A stretch of DNA of 64,000 bases, taken from assembly GCA_036351115.1 (NCBI GenBank), contig JAZBOL010000027.1, positions 16,754 through 80,753 of the forward strand, written 5' to 3'. Below the pieces are notes generated by a model that saw only the letters and a list, made by a program, of their open reading frames with translations, was not told where the DNA came from and did no database searches. This document shows, piece after piece, positions 24,175-33,345 of this stretch. A program made the position numbers and the translations under genes. The first letter of the stretch is position 1. Every line of letters starts with the position of its first letter. The DNA is from Marinihelvus sp036351115 (lineage in GTDB: Bacteria > Pseudomonadota > Gammaproteobacteria > Xanthomonadales > SZUA-36).

Positions 24175-24954
24175 ATGACCATGACAAGAACCTCTCTCCG
24201 GACCCGCGTACCGGGCCTGGCGGCCCTGGCCGGCTTGTTCATCGCCTTCGGTGTTCAGGCGCAGGAAACCGTCCAGACGCCCGCGTTTGACACGGTGGAA
24301 CAGAAAATCCGCACCCTGGCGCCATCGGCCACGACCGTGGCGATCTCCGAAACACCGGTTGACGGGTTGCTGCAGGCGCAGATCAACAGTGACATCGTCT
24401 ACGTGTCCGCCGACGGCGGCTACCTGCTCCAGGGGACGCTTTTCGACATCGACGCCCGGGTCAATCTGACCGATCAGGCCATGTCGGGCGTACGCCGTGA
24501 CGTGATCGATGCTGTCGATGACCCCCGGGAAATCCGTTTCTCCCCGGAAGGTGAGCCCGTGCATCGCGTGTGGGTATTCACGGACATCGATTGCGGTTAC
24601 TGCCGCAAACTGCACGAGGAGATGGACGAATTCCTCGAGAAGGGCATCGAGGTCAACTACCTCGCATACCCTCGTGCCGGCATCGGGTCTCATTCCTACG
24701 AAAAGTACGTTTCCGTCTGGTGCGCCGAGGATCCCCAGGCTGCCCTGACCTCGGCCAAGGCCGGCAACGAACCCGAGCCCAGGCAGTGCGACAACCCGGT
24801 ACTGGAGCAGTTCGAACTCGGCCAGCAACTCGGGGTCACCGGGACGCCGGCCATCATCACGCGCAACGGCGATCTCATTCCCGGGTACATGCAATCCGAA
24901 ATGCTCCGCGCGCGGCTGGATGGCCTCGAACGCGAGGCTTCCGCCTCACCCTGA
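24175..24954 (+). CDS. dsbC: Periplasmic thiol:disulfide isomerase DsbC
   Basis: 259 residues. A signal peptide (about residues 1-30, ending VQA-QE) is followed by the DsbC dimerisation domain (about 35-100), a linker and a thioredoxin-like catalytic domain. The active site is Cys140-Gly-Tyr-Cys143 (DIDCGYCRKLHEEM) with the cis-proline in GTPAIIT near residue 222. DsbC rearranges wrong disulfides in the periplasm and depends on DsbD. Position after xerD is as in E. coli. Two in-frame ATGs two codons apart are possible starts. The exported Cys-rich proteins encoded at 41-44 kb could be clients, but that is inference. Confidence 0.92.
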   Translation: MTMTRTSLRTRVPGLAALAGLFIAFGVQAQETVQTPAFDTVEQKIRTLAPSATTVAISETPVDGLLQAQINSDIVYVSADGGYLLQGTLFDIDARVNLTDQAMSGVRRDVIDAVDDPREIRFSPEGEPVHRVWVFTDIDCGYCRKLHEEMDEFLEKGIEVNYLAYPRAGIGSHSYEKYVSVWCAEDPQAALTSAKAGNEPEPRQCDNPVLEQFELGQQLGVTGTPAIITRNGDLIPGYMQSEMLRARLDGLEREASASP

Positions 24955-25028
24955 TCGATCTTTGGCGGGCCTCCCTGGCCCGTCGGGCCGGAGCGTGACC
25001 TTCGGCGCCGGGGGCGACGCGGAGCGGG

Positions 25029-25034
25029 TATAAT
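25029..25034 (+). promoter_or_regulatory. -10 element of the purL promoter
   Basis: A consensus TATAAT 56 bp before the purL start. The best -35-like hexamer, TTCGGC, is 22 bp away, so the -35 is weak. The predicted leader is about 50 nt. No recognisable PurR operator is seen. Confidence 0.5.
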
Positions 25035-25089
25035 TCGCCGCTTTGGCGCCCTCCGGGGCGCCGTGTGGAACACCACCGGAGATTCGATC

Positions 25090-28000
25090 GTGACCGCGTT
25101 CACCTGGCTGCTGGGCGAACCCGCCCTGTCCCCTTTCCGCGAGCGCAAGCTCCTCCGCAGCCTGGCCGGCGCCCTTGGACTTCCGGTGGCATCCGATCCC
25201 CCGGGCGGTCTGCGCCTGGATGCCCGCTACGCCTACTTCATCGAATCCGGACAGCCCCTGGATCCCGCGACCCTGCAGCGGCTGGGCGACCTGCTGCACG
25301 GAGCGGTCTCCGACGCGCTGCCGGGCGGCGAGCCGGTCCTGGTCGTGCCTCGCATCGGCACCATCACACCCTGGTCGAGCAAGGCCACGGAGATCGCCCG
25401 CAGCTGTGGGCTGCATGACGTCCTCCGCATCGAACGAGGGGTGTTTTACGGCGTCGAGGGCTTGCCGCGGGGACGCGCTTCCCTCGACGGGCCCGCCCGT
25501 TTCGCCCTGCACGACCGCATGACCCAGACCGTGCTCGACGTCCCGGAAGCTGCCGCTGCGCTGTTCGAGCACGCCGAGCCTCGCCCGCTGGCCCGTATTC
25601 CCCGGGATCGAGAGTCCCTGCGCGAGGCCAACCAGGCCCTGGGGCTCGCCCTTTCGCCGGACGAGATCGACTACCTGTCCGATGCCTACGCCGAGCTGGG
25701 GCGGGACCCGAGCGACGCGGAGCTGATGATGTTCGCCCAGGCGAACTCGGAGCATTGCCGCCACAAGATTTTCAATGCCAGCTGGACCCTCGACGGCGAG
25801 GATCGTCAGGAAACCCTGTTCGGCATGATCCGCAACACGCACCGGGTCAGCCCGGATGGCGTGCTGTCGGCCTACCACGACAATTCCGCCGTGCTCGAAG
25901 GCTGGACGGCGGAGCGCTGGTTCACCCACCCGGAAAACCACCGCTACCGATTCGTCGAGGAGCCGGTGGCCATGCAGATCAAGGTGGAGACGCACAACCA
26001 CCCGACGGCGATCTCCCCGTTCCCGGGTGCAGCGACGGGCTCCGGGGGCGAAATCCGGGACGAGGCGGCCACGGGTCGCGGGGCGCGGCCCAAGGCCGGG
26101 CTGACTGGTTTCACCGTGTCCAATCTTCGGCTTCCGGAGCTTACCCGCGACTGGGAATCGGACTTCGGCAAGCCGGATCGCATCGTCAGCGCCCTGGACA
26201 TCATGATCGAAGGTCCCATTGGCGCTGCGGCGTTCAACAACGAATTTGGCCGCCCGGCCCTGGGAGGCTATTTCCGTACCTTCGAGCAAACCGTCGGCGG
26301 ACAGGCCTGGGGCTATCACAAGCCCATCATGCTGGCCGGCGGCATGGGCAACATTCGGGAACAGCACGTGGAGAAGCACCGCCTGCCGGAAGGTTCGGCG
26401 GTGATCGTGCTCGGCGGCCCGGCCATGCTCATCGGCCTCGGCGGCGGCGCGGCGTCCAGCATGGGCAGCGGTCAGAGCGACCAGGCCCTGGATTACGCCT
26501 CGGTGCAGCGGGAAAACCCCGAAATGCAGCGACGCTGCCAGGAAGTCATCGACGCCTGCTGGGCGCTGGACGACCGCAACCCAATCATCTCCATCCACGA
26601 CGTCGGCGCCGGCGGCCTGTCGAACGCTCTGCCGGAGCTGCTCGACGACAGCGAACGCGGGGGGCGCCTGTCCCTGCGGGCGATTCCCAGTGGCGACAGC
26701 GCCATGTCACCCATGGAGATCTGGTGCAACGAGGCGCAGGAGCGCTACGTGCTGGCCGTAGCCCCTGACGACCTGCCTCGCTTCGAGGCCCTGTGCCGCC
26801 GGGAGCGCTGCCCCTTCGCGGTGCTGGGGGAGGCCACCGCCGTTCGGCAGCTCGAGCTTACCGACGAACTCCTGGGTGAAGCGCCGGTGGATCTTCCCTT
26901 GCAGGTGCTCCTCGGCAAGCCGCCGCGCATGCATCGTGACGCGACGCACCGGCCGGTGGCGAGCGAAGCGTTCGACCCGTCGGGCCTCGACCTCGCGAAC
27001 GCCGCGCATCGCGTGCTGGCGCACCCGGCCGTGGCGAGCAAGCGCTTCCTCATCACCATCGGCGACCGCACCGTGGGTGGCCTGGTGGCCCGGGACCCCA
27101 TGGTGGGCCCCTGGCAGGTGCCCGTGGGGGACGCGGCCGTGACCCTGTCCGGTTTCACGGCCAACACCGGCGAAGCCTTCACGATCGGTGAGCGTACCCC
27201 CCTGGCCATCATCGACGCTCCGGCATCGGGACGCCTGGCCGTGGCCGAGGCCGTGACCAACATGGCCGGCGTCCCCCTGCGGGCGCTATCGGACATTCGG
27301 CTTTCCGCCAACTGGATGGCGGCCGCCGGAGAGCCCGGCCAGGACGCGGACCTGTTCGAGACCGTCCGCGCCGTGGGACTTGAGCTCTGCCCCGAGCTCG
27401 GCATTGCCATCCCCGTGGGCAAGGATTCCCTTTCGCTTAAGACCGCCTGGACCGCGGACGGTGAGGAGCGCCAGGTGACCTCGCCGGTTTCCCTGGTGGT
27501 TTCCGCTTTTGCGCCGGTGGAGGATGTGCGCCGCTGCCTGACGCCGGAGCTCGCCGCGGACGAGGGGACGCGCCTGCTGCTCATCGATCTTGGCGCAGGT
27601 CGTGATCGCCTCGGCGGATCCATCCTGGCTCAGGTGCACGGCGCCTTCGGAAACGAGGGGCCGGACCTGGACGACGCGGGGCGTCTCAAGGCGATGTTTG
27701 ACCTGGTCCAGGACCTGAACCGGTCCGGCCTGGCGCTCGCCTACCACGACCGGTCCGATGGCGGCTTGCTGACCACGGTGTGCGAAATGGCCTTTGCCGC
27801 CCGCTGCGGTCTCGACCTGACGCTCAACGTGCGCCGGGCCTCGCTCCTGCCGCGACTCTTTTCCGAGGAGCCCGGTGCGGTGCTGCAGGTGCGTGCCGGT
27901 GATCTCGACCACGTCATGAACCAGGCGGAGGCCGCCGGTCTTGGCGGCTGTGTTCATGACATCGGCGGGGTTCGAGAAGGCGCCCGCCTGGTCATCGCCG

Positions 28001-28986
28001 ATGCGGAGGGGACGGCCGCCGATCTCGATCTCGTGTCGCTCCTGGGCGCCTGGGGCGAGGTCAGCCACGCCGTGGCGCGGCTCCGGGACAAGCCCGCCTG
28101 CGCGGACTCGGAGCGGGACCGGCACAACGATCGGTCGCGCTGGAGCACGCCGGACCTTGCGCCGCGGCTCACTTTCGATGCCGAAGCGGATGTCGCCGCG
28201 CCTTACCTGGGGCGCGGCGCCCGCCCGCCGGTCGCGATCCTGCGGGAGCAAGGCGTGAATGGCCACCTGGAAATGGCCGCAGCCTTTCACCTGGCGGGCT
28301 TCGAGGCGGTCGACGTGCACATGTCCGACCTGGCCGCCGGCAGGGGGCCCTATCAGCTGCCGGATTTCCACGGCCTCGTGGCCTGCGGCGGTTTCTCCTA
28401 TGGCGACGTGCTGGGCGCCGGTCGGGGCTGGGCGAAGTCGATCCTGTTCAATGACGCCCTCCGTGCGATGTTCGAGACGTTTTTCGCCCGCGAGGACGTG
28501 TTCGCGCTCGGGGTGTGCAACGGCTGCCAGGCCCTGTCAGCCCTGCGGGAGATCATTCCCGGCACGGCGCACTGGCCGGATTTTCTGCGCAACGAATCCG
28601 AGCAGTTCGAGGCTCGCCTCAGCCTGGTGCGGGTCGAGGAATCCCCGTCCCTGTTCTTTACCGGCATGGCGGGCAGCCTGCTGCCCGTGGCCACGGCGCA
28701 CGGAGAAGGCCGCGCCGATTTCGCCGGCGCCGACCCCGATGAACGCACCGTGGCCCTGCGCTACGTCGAACCGGACGGCGCCGCGGCCTCGGCCTATCCC
28801 CAGAACCCGAATGGCTCGGTGGCGGGCATCACCGGGGTATGTAACGAGGACGGGCGGGTCACGATCCTGATGCCGCACCCGGAACGAACGCTCCGCACGG
28901 TCAACTTTTCCTGGGCGCCGGCGGACTGGGGCCCAACGTCGCCCTGGATGCGCATGTTCCGGAACGCCCGCGCCTGGGTGGATTGA
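25090..28986 (+). CDS. purL: Phosphoribosylformylglycinamidine synthase (large, single-chain PurL)
   Basis: 1298-residue enzyme of step four of purine biosynthesis: FGAR + glutamine + ATP to FGAM. It has the gammaproteobacterial single-chain layout: N-terminal PurS-like domain, two fused AIR-synthase-type halves (HNHPTAISPFPGAATGSGGE near residue 300, GLGGGAASS, and SDGGLLTTVCEMA in the second half) and a C-terminal class I glutaminase domain with nucleophile Cys1143 (GVCNGCQ), His1263 and Glu1265 (PHPERT). The GTG at 25090 is chosen over an upstream in-frame GTG (25063) because GGAG lies 8 nt before it. The stop overlaps the next gene (TGATG). Confidence 0.96.
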   Translation: MTAFTWLLGEPALSPFRERKLLRSLAGALGLPVASDPPGGLRLDARYAYFIESGQPLDPATLQRLGDLLHGAVSDALPGGEPVLVVPRIGTITPWSSKATEIARSCGLHDVLRIERGVFYGVEGLPRGRASLDGPARFALHDRMTQTVLDVPEAAAALFEHAEPRPLARIPRDRESLREANQALGLALSPDEIDYLSDAYAELGRDPSDAELMMFAQANSEHCRHKIFNASWTLDGEDRQETLFGMIRNTHRVSPDGVLSAYHDNSAVLEGWTAERWFTHPENHRYRFVEEPVAMQIKVETHNHPTAISPFPGAATGSGGEIRDEAATGRGARPKAGLTGFTVSNLRLPELTRDWESDFGKPDRIVSALDIMIEGPIGAAAFNNEFGRPALGGYFRTFEQTVGGQAWGYHKPIMLAGGMGNIREQHVEKHRLPEGSAVIVLGGPAMLIGLGGGAASSMGSGQSDQALDYASVQRENPEMQRRCQEVIDACWALDDRNPIISIHDVGAGGLSNALPELLDDSERGGRLSLRAIPSGDSAMSPMEIWCNEAQERYVLAVAPDDLPRFEALCRRERCPFAVLGEATAVRQLELTDELLGEAPVDLPLQVLLGKPPRMHRDATHRPVASEAFDPSGLDLANAAHRVLAHPAVASKRFLITIGDRTVGGLVARDPMVGPWQVPVGDAAVTLSGFTANTGEAFTIGERTPLAIIDAPASGRLAVAEAVTNMAGVPLRALSDIRLSANWMAAAGEPGQDADLFETVRAVGLELCPELGIAIPVGKDSLSLKTAWTADGEERQVTSPVSLVVSAFAPVEDVRRCLTPELAADEGTRLLLIDLGAGRDRLGGSILAQVHGAFGNEGPDLDDAGRLKAMFDLVQDLNRSGLALAYHDRSDGGLLTTVCEMAFAARCGLDLTLNVRRASLLPRLFSEEPGAVLQVRAGDLDHVMNQAEAAGLGGCVHDIGGVREGARLVIADAEGTAADLDLVSLLGAWGEVSHAVARLRDKPACADSERDRHNDRSRWSTPDLAPRLTFDAEADVAAPYLGRGARPPVAILREQGVNGHLEMAAAFHLAGFEAVDVHMSDLAAGRGPYQLPDFHGLVACGGFSYGDVLGAGRGWAKSILFNDALRAMFETFFAREDVFALGVCNGCQALSALREIIPGTAHWPDFLRNESEQFEARLSLVRVEESPSLFFTGMAGSLLPVATAHGEGRADFAGADPDERTVALRYVEPDGAAASAYPQNPNGSVAGITGVCNEDGRVTILMPHPERTLRTVNFSWAPADWGPTSPWMRMFRNARAWVD

Positions 28987-29615
28987 TGGCGGAGGAGCAT
29001 CGCCGCGGCGACGAGGAGCCGCCGGTCATGCGGATCGGCGAGTTGCTGATCCTCGCCGGGCTCTGGATGACCTTCGGCTTCATGGCCTGGTACTACGCTT
29101 CGGCCTGGCACGGCGTGCCGGTTCGTGAAACGTCCGAGTGGTTGCTCCGCACGACGCTGGGCGACGCGCTTGTCGCCGTGGTGCCGAACCCGGACCAGGC
29201 CTACGTCTTCCTCGTCCAGACACGCATCCCCTTCACCTTCCCCGACGGCAGCCGGGAAGCCCTGGGTTTTCTCGTCAATCCGCTCGTGTTCGGCTACGGG
29301 CTGCCCCTGCTGTTCGGCCTGACCATGGCGACGGAGCTGCCCCTGCGAAGCAAACTGCTCATCCTGGGGGCCGGCTACGGGGTCACCCTGGCCGTTCAGA
29401 CCTGGGGTGTTTACTGGGAAAGCCTGAAAACGCTGCTCTACGACTTCGGTCCGGAAGCGCGCACCGTGGTGCTCGATGCCGGCGTGAACGAAAACCTGGT
29501 GGCCCTCTGCTACCAGCTTGGCGTGCTGATTCTGCCACCCCTTGCACCGGTCATCGTCTGGGTCATCGGAAACCGGGCCGAGCTCCAGCGCTTCATCGAG
29601 CAGGGGCCGGACTGA
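28986..29615 (+). CDS. Multi-pass membrane protein resembling exosortase-H-associated proteins
   Basis: 209 residues with about five hydrophobic helices. The first begins MRIGELLILAGLWMTFGFMAWYY split by turns; then FLVNPLVFGYGLPLLFGLTMATE, ILGAGYGVTLAVQTWGVYWESL, ALCYQLGVLILPPLAPVIVWVI. The combination NPL.YGYGLPL, a central Q.WGV..E.LK segment and YQLG.LILP.LAPV..W is what I recall for the small membrane protein that accompanies exosortase H, part of the PEP-CTERM/IPTL-type protein-sorting systems. The exosortase itself and any sorting-signal protein are not in the window. The ATG overlaps the purL stop, so it is translated from the purL message. Resemblance is from memory, so moderate confidence. 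Confidence 0.5.
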   Translation: MAEEHRRGDEEPPVMRIGELLILAGLWMTFGFMAWYYASAWHGVPVRETSEWLLRTTLGDALVAVVPNPDQAYVFLVQTRIPFTFPDGSREALGFLVNPLVFGYGLPLLFGLTMATELPLRSKLLILGAGYGVTLAVQTWGVYWESLKTLLYDFGPEARTVVLDAGVNENLVALCYQLGVLILPPLAPVIVWVIGNRAELQRFIEQGPD

Positions 29616-29742
29616 GTTGCCGAAACCGGGATCCGGCGTTGCGGACGAGCGAAGGCACGGGCGGGAACCCCGGGCCGGTCGCGTGGTCTAGGTCGGGAGT
29701 GCCGGCAACGGCCCGGCACGCCGACGCCTTTGCAGGCGCAGG

Positions 29743-29748
29743 TATAAT
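29743..29748 (+). promoter_or_regulatory. -10 element of the gsp operon promoter
   Basis: Consensus TATAAT 113 bp before the gspE ATG, with no clear -35. Three 11-bp tandem repeats start at the next base. It is the only good promoter-like element in the 245-bp gap before gspE. Confidence 0.5.
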
Positions 29749-29837
29749 GATACCGGGACGACACCGGGATGACACCGGGTGCGCCAGCCCCGGGCGGCAG
29801 AGCCCAGGGCGATGAACCGGGCAGCAATCCGGGCAGC
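29749..29837. repeat. Two sets of short tandem repeats in the gspE leader
   Basis: Set one: three 11-bp units GATACCGGGAC, GACACCGGGAT, GACACCGGGTG (29749-29781), directly after the -10. Set two: AACCGGGCAGC and AATCCGGGCAGC (29815-29837). Both share the core ACCGGG. They lie in the predicted 5' leader of the T2SS transcript. Confidence 0.75.
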
Positions 29838-29860
29838 AAGCCCTGGGGCGGGAGATCGGA

Positions 29861-31603
29861 ATGAGTGTCGAGATGACTGAAGCGCAGCAGGGGCTGGACG
29901 CCGCGGTGGTGCCCGACGAGCCGTCTCACGTCGACGAACTCTGCACGTTCCTGATCGACCAGGGCCGTCTCAAGCCGGCGGATCTCAAGCGCGCAAACGC
30001 CTACCGGGATCAGCACGGCGGCGAACTCGTCACCCTGCTGCTACGCCTGGGTCTCGTCTCCGAGCGCGACCTGGCCGAGGCGGAATCCGAACTCCTCGAT
30101 CTGCCCCTGGTGCTCCAGGACGACTACCCCCAGGAAGCTCCGGAACTCGAGGGTCTTTCTCACCGCTACCTGCAGCAGAACCTGCTGCTGCCCGTGCACC
30201 TCGATGAAGGCGGTCTGCAGGTCATCATGGCGAACCCGAGGGACGACTATGCGCTCAAGGCCCTGTCCATGGCGACCGGCGCGCCGATCCTGCCCCGGGT
30301 CGGCATCGCGTCGGAGATCGAAAACGGCATCGAGAAGCTGTTTGGCGGCGGCCGCAGCCAGATGGGGCAGATCGCCGACCGGCTCGGTGCGGGTGAAGAA
30401 GATCTCGAGGACGTCGAACACCTGCGTGACCTGGCGTCCGAGGCGCCGGTCATCCGGCTCGTGAACCTGGTGCTCCAGCGCGCGGTCGAGGGCCGGGCGT
30501 CCGACATTCACATCGAGCCTTTCGAGAACCGGCTGAAGGTGCGTTACCGCATCGACGGTGTGCTGCAGGAGGTGGAGAGCCCGCCAGCGAGTTCAACGGC
30601 CGCCGTGATCAGCCGCATCAAGATCATGGCGAATCTGAACATCGCCGAGCGACGCCTGCCCCAGGACGGCCGTATCATGCACCGCGTGCAGGGCAAGGAA
30701 CTCGACCTGCGCGTCTCCACGATCCCGACTTCCCACGGTGAAAGCGTGGTCATGCGAATCCTCGACCGGGAAAACATCGTCCTGGATTTCGACGCGCTGG
30801 GCTTCGACGATATCCTGCAGAAGCAGTTCACCGAGGCCCTGGAGCTGCCCCACGGCATCATCCTGGTCACCGGCCCCACCGGGTCCGGTAAAACGACCAC
30901 GCTGTACACGGCCCTGAGCCACCTCAATACCCCGGAACGCAAGATCATCACGGTCGAGGATCCGGTGGAATACCAGCTCGAAGGCATCAACCAGATCCAG
31001 GCCAAGCCCTCCATCGGGCTGGATTTCGCCAGCGCCCTGCGCGCCATCGTGCGCCAGGATCCGGACGTGATCATGATCGGGGAAATGCGCGACCTGGAAA
31101 CGGCGCGCATCGCGATCCAGTCGGCCCTCACGGGGCACCTCGTGCTGTCCACGCTGCACACGAACGACGCCGCCTCGGGCATCACGCGCATGCTCGACAT
31201 GGGCGTGGAGGATTACCTCCTGACGTCGACGATCAACGCCATTCTCGCCCAGCGCCTCGTGCGCACGCTCCACCCGGAGCACCGGGAGAAGTACGAACTG
31301 CCCCTGTACATGGTGGAGGAGCTCGGCCTTCCCCAGTTCCGCTACCAGGACCATTACGAAATGTACCGGCCCGTGGTTTCCGCCGAGTACCCCACGGGGT
31401 ACCACGGGCGCCGCGCCATCGTGGAGCTGATCCGCATGTCCGACGGCCTGCGACGCCTGGTCATGCAGCACGCCACCTCCGGAGAGCTGCACGAACTGGC
31501 CGTGAACGAGGGCATGCGGACCATGTACCAGGACGGCCTGCTCAAGTGCCTGGACGGCGTGACCACGGTCGAGGAGGTCATGCGGGTCACCCAGGACTCG
31601 TAG
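29861..31603 (+). CDS. gspE: Type II secretion ATPase GspE lacking the zinc tetracysteine motif
   Basis: 580-residue cytoplasmic ATPase that powers the T2SS pseudopilus. N-terminal domains (about 25-190) include the N1E region that binds GspL. The ATPase core has Walker A GPTGSGKTTT at 338-347, the Asp box (ITVEDPVEYQLEGINQIQ), Walker B (DPDVIMIGEMRD) and the His box (TGHLVLSTLHTND). Most GspE proteins carry a zinc-binding C-x2-C...C-x2-C domain near the C-terminus. Here that place reads RTLHPEHRE (residues 468-476) and YPTGYHGRR (510-517), with no cysteine pair. First gene of a tightly packed gsp operon; RBS GGGAG. Confidence 0.94.
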   Translation: MSVEMTEAQQGLDAAVVPDEPSHVDELCTFLIDQGRLKPADLKRANAYRDQHGGELVTLLLRLGLVSERDLAEAESELLDLPLVLQDDYPQEAPELEGLSHRYLQQNLLLPVHLDEGGLQVIMANPRDDYALKALSMATGAPILPRVGIASEIENGIEKLFGGGRSQMGQIADRLGAGEEDLEDVEHLRDLASEAPVIRLVNLVLQRAVEGRASDIHIEPFENRLKVRYRIDGVLQEVESPPASSTAAVISRIKIMANLNIAERRLPQDGRIMHRVQGKELDLRVSTIPTSHGESVVMRILDRENIVLDFDALGFDDILQKQFTEALELPHGIILVTGPTGSGKTTTLYTALSHLNTPERKIITVEDPVEYQLEGINQIQAKPSIGLDFASALRAIVRQDPDVIMIGEMRDLETARIAIQSALTGHLVLSTLHTNDAASGITRMLDMGVEDYLLTSTINAILAQRLVRTLHPEHREKYELPLYMVEELGLPQFRYQDHYEMYRPVVSAEYPTGYHGRRAIVELIRMSDGLRRLVMQHATSGELHELAVNEGMRTMYQDGLLKCLDGVTTVEEVMRVTQDS

Positions 31604-31609
31604 GATCTC

Positions 31610-32824
31610 ATGGCGCTGTTCGAATACAAGGCCGTGTCCCCGAACGGGGAAACGCTGCAGGGCACCATGGAGGCGGTGAGCGTCGAGAACGTCATCGCCC
31701 GGCTGCAGGAGCAGGGCAACATCCCCCTGCAGGCGCGTCCCTCCGGCGAGGGCATCTTCAGCCTGTCGCGGCTGAAGTTCGGCCGCCAGGGGCTCAATAC
31801 CCGCGAAGTGGGCGAATTCACGCAGCAGCTTTCGACCCTGCTGGGCGCCGGCCTGCCCCTGGACCGTTCCCTGCAGGTCCTCACGGAGCTCGCTCCGAAC
31901 GAGCGCGCGAAGCGCTGCGTCAGCGACATTCGGGACCGCGTGCGCGAGGGCGGCAGCCTTTCCGAGGCGCTCGAGGCGCAGCACGGCACCTTCAATCGCC
32001 TGTTCATCAACATGGTGCGCGCCGGGGAAATCGGCGGCAGCCTGGACACGACCCTGGACCGGCTGGCGGATTACCTGGACCGGTCCAAGGAACTCAAGGA
32101 CGCCATCGTTTCGGCGCTCGTTTACCCGATCCTGCTCATCGTCCTCGCCGGGGGTTCCCTGGTCCTGCTGCTGGTCTACGTGATTCCCCAGTTCACGCCG
32201 ATCTTCGAGGAGCTCGGTGGAGACATGCCGCTGATTACGCGCATCGTGCTGTTCTTCGGGGGCATCCTGCAGAATTACTGGTGGGCGCTCCTGGCGCTCG
32301 CGGTGCTGTCGGTGGTGCTGTTCAAGCGCATGATCGACGATCCGGCGAAGAAACTCCGTTTCGACAGCTGGTTGCTGAACCTTCGCTGGGTCGGCGACCT
32401 GGTGGCCAAGCTGGAAACGGCCCGCCTGGCGCGCACCCTCGGCACCCTGCTGGTGAACGGCGTCCCCCTGCTCGCCGCCCTGGGCATCGGCAGCAAGGTG
32501 GTGGGCAACAGCCTGCTGCGCGCCGAGGTCGAAGACGCGGCGCGCGAGGTCAAGACGGGCGGTGGCCTGGCGCGCAACCTGGCCGGGGACGGGCACTTTC
32601 CCCGGCTGGCGCTCCAGATGGTGAGCGTGGGCGAGGAAACCGGGCAACTCGACACCATGCTGCTGAAGGTGGCGGACACCTATGATCGCGAGGTACGGAA
32701 CACCATCGACCGCCTGTTGTCCGTATTTACGCCCGTGGTCACGCTTTTGATGGCCGTGATGATCGGCACCATTGTCATGTCCGTGCTGCTGGCCATCATC
32801 AGCGTGAACGATCTCGTGGGATAA
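31610..32824 (+). CDS. gspF: Type II secretion inner-membrane platform protein GspF
   Basis: 404 residues. It has two T2SSF domains, each with the family helix bundle: VGEFTQQLSTLLGAGLPLDRSLQVL and GSLSEALEAQ in the first, LARTLGTLLVNGVPLLAALGIG and FPRLALQMVSVGEETGQLDTML in the second. Three transmembrane helices lie around residues 170-190, 220-245 and 375-400. GspF is the polytopic hub that connects GspE to the pseudopilus. It starts 6 bp after the gspE stop. Confidence 0.95.
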   Translation: MALFEYKAVSPNGETLQGTMEAVSVENVIARLQEQGNIPLQARPSGEGIFSLSRLKFGRQGLNTREVGEFTQQLSTLLGAGLPLDRSLQVLTELAPNERAKRCVSDIRDRVREGGSLSEALEAQHGTFNRLFINMVRAGEIGGSLDTTLDRLADYLDRSKELKDAIVSALVYPILLIVLAGGSLVLLLVYVIPQFTPIFEELGGDMPLITRIVLFFGGILQNYWWALLALAVLSVVLFKRMIDDPAKKLRFDSWLLNLRWVGDLVAKLETARLARTLGTLLVNGVPLLAALGIGSKVVGNSLLRAEVEDAAREVKTGGGLARNLAGDGHFPRLALQMVSVGEETGQLDTMLLKVADTYDREVRNTIDRLLSVFTPVVTLLMAVMIGTIVMSVLLAIISVNDLVG

Positions 32825-32871
32825 AACAGGCCGTGCCGCCGGGTTTGGCCGGGGCCGGACAGGAGAAAACT

Positions 32872-33324
32872 ATGACATTCAATCATCCGTGGATTTCGCA
32901 GCGCCCCAGGCAGCTTGCCCAGCGACGGGCGCAGCGGGGCTTCACCCTCGTCGAGCTGCTGCTCGTCCTGGTCATCCTCGCCCTGATCGCCGGCCTCGTG
33001 CTGCCCAGCATCATCGGCCAGGCCGAAGGCGCCAAGGCCAAGTCGGCTTCGTCCCAGATCAGTCGCCTGTCCATGGCGGTGGAGTCCTACTACCTGGACA
33101 CGGGCAACACGCCCGGCCGGCTCGAGGACCTGGTCGAAAATCCGAGTGGTGCGGCGGGGTGGAATGGCCCCTACGTCAAGAAGCAGCTCCTCAAGGACCC
33201 CTGGGGCCGGGATTACCAATATGAAAGCCCCGGACAGCACGGCGAGTTCGACATCTACTCGCTCGGTGCGGACGGACAGCGCGGCGGCGAAGGAACGGAC
33301 GCCGACGTCACGTCCTGGGAGTAA
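32872..33324 (+). CDS. gspG: Major pseudopilin GspG
   Basis: 150-residue major subunit of the T2SS pseudopilus. The prepilin peptidase site is QRG-FTLVE (cleavage after Gly23; Glu at +5), followed by the hydrophobic helix ELLLVLVILALIAGLVLP and the GspG C-terminal calcium-binding region (PGRLEDLVENP, GPYVKKQLLKDPWGRDYQY, YSLGADGQRGGEGTDADV). The ATG at 32872 has a strong AGGAG RBS; the 47-bp gap before it is the largest within the first part of the operon and may allow higher translation of this major subunit. Confidence 0.96.
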   Translation: MTFNHPWISQRPRQLAQRRAQRGFTLVELLLVLVILALIAGLVLPSIIGQAEGAKAKSASSQISRLSMAVESYYLDTGNTPGRLEDLVENPSGAAGWNGPYVKKQLLKDPWGRDYQYESPGQHGEFDIYSLGADGQRGGEGTDADVTSWE

Positions 33325-33345
33325 GGCGCCCCGCGCGCCGGTCTC

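Noticed and set aside
30593..32647. 684-codon open frame on the minus strand opposite gspE and gspF
   Set aside because: It spans two clear sense genes and contains no known domain; a GC-driven artefact.
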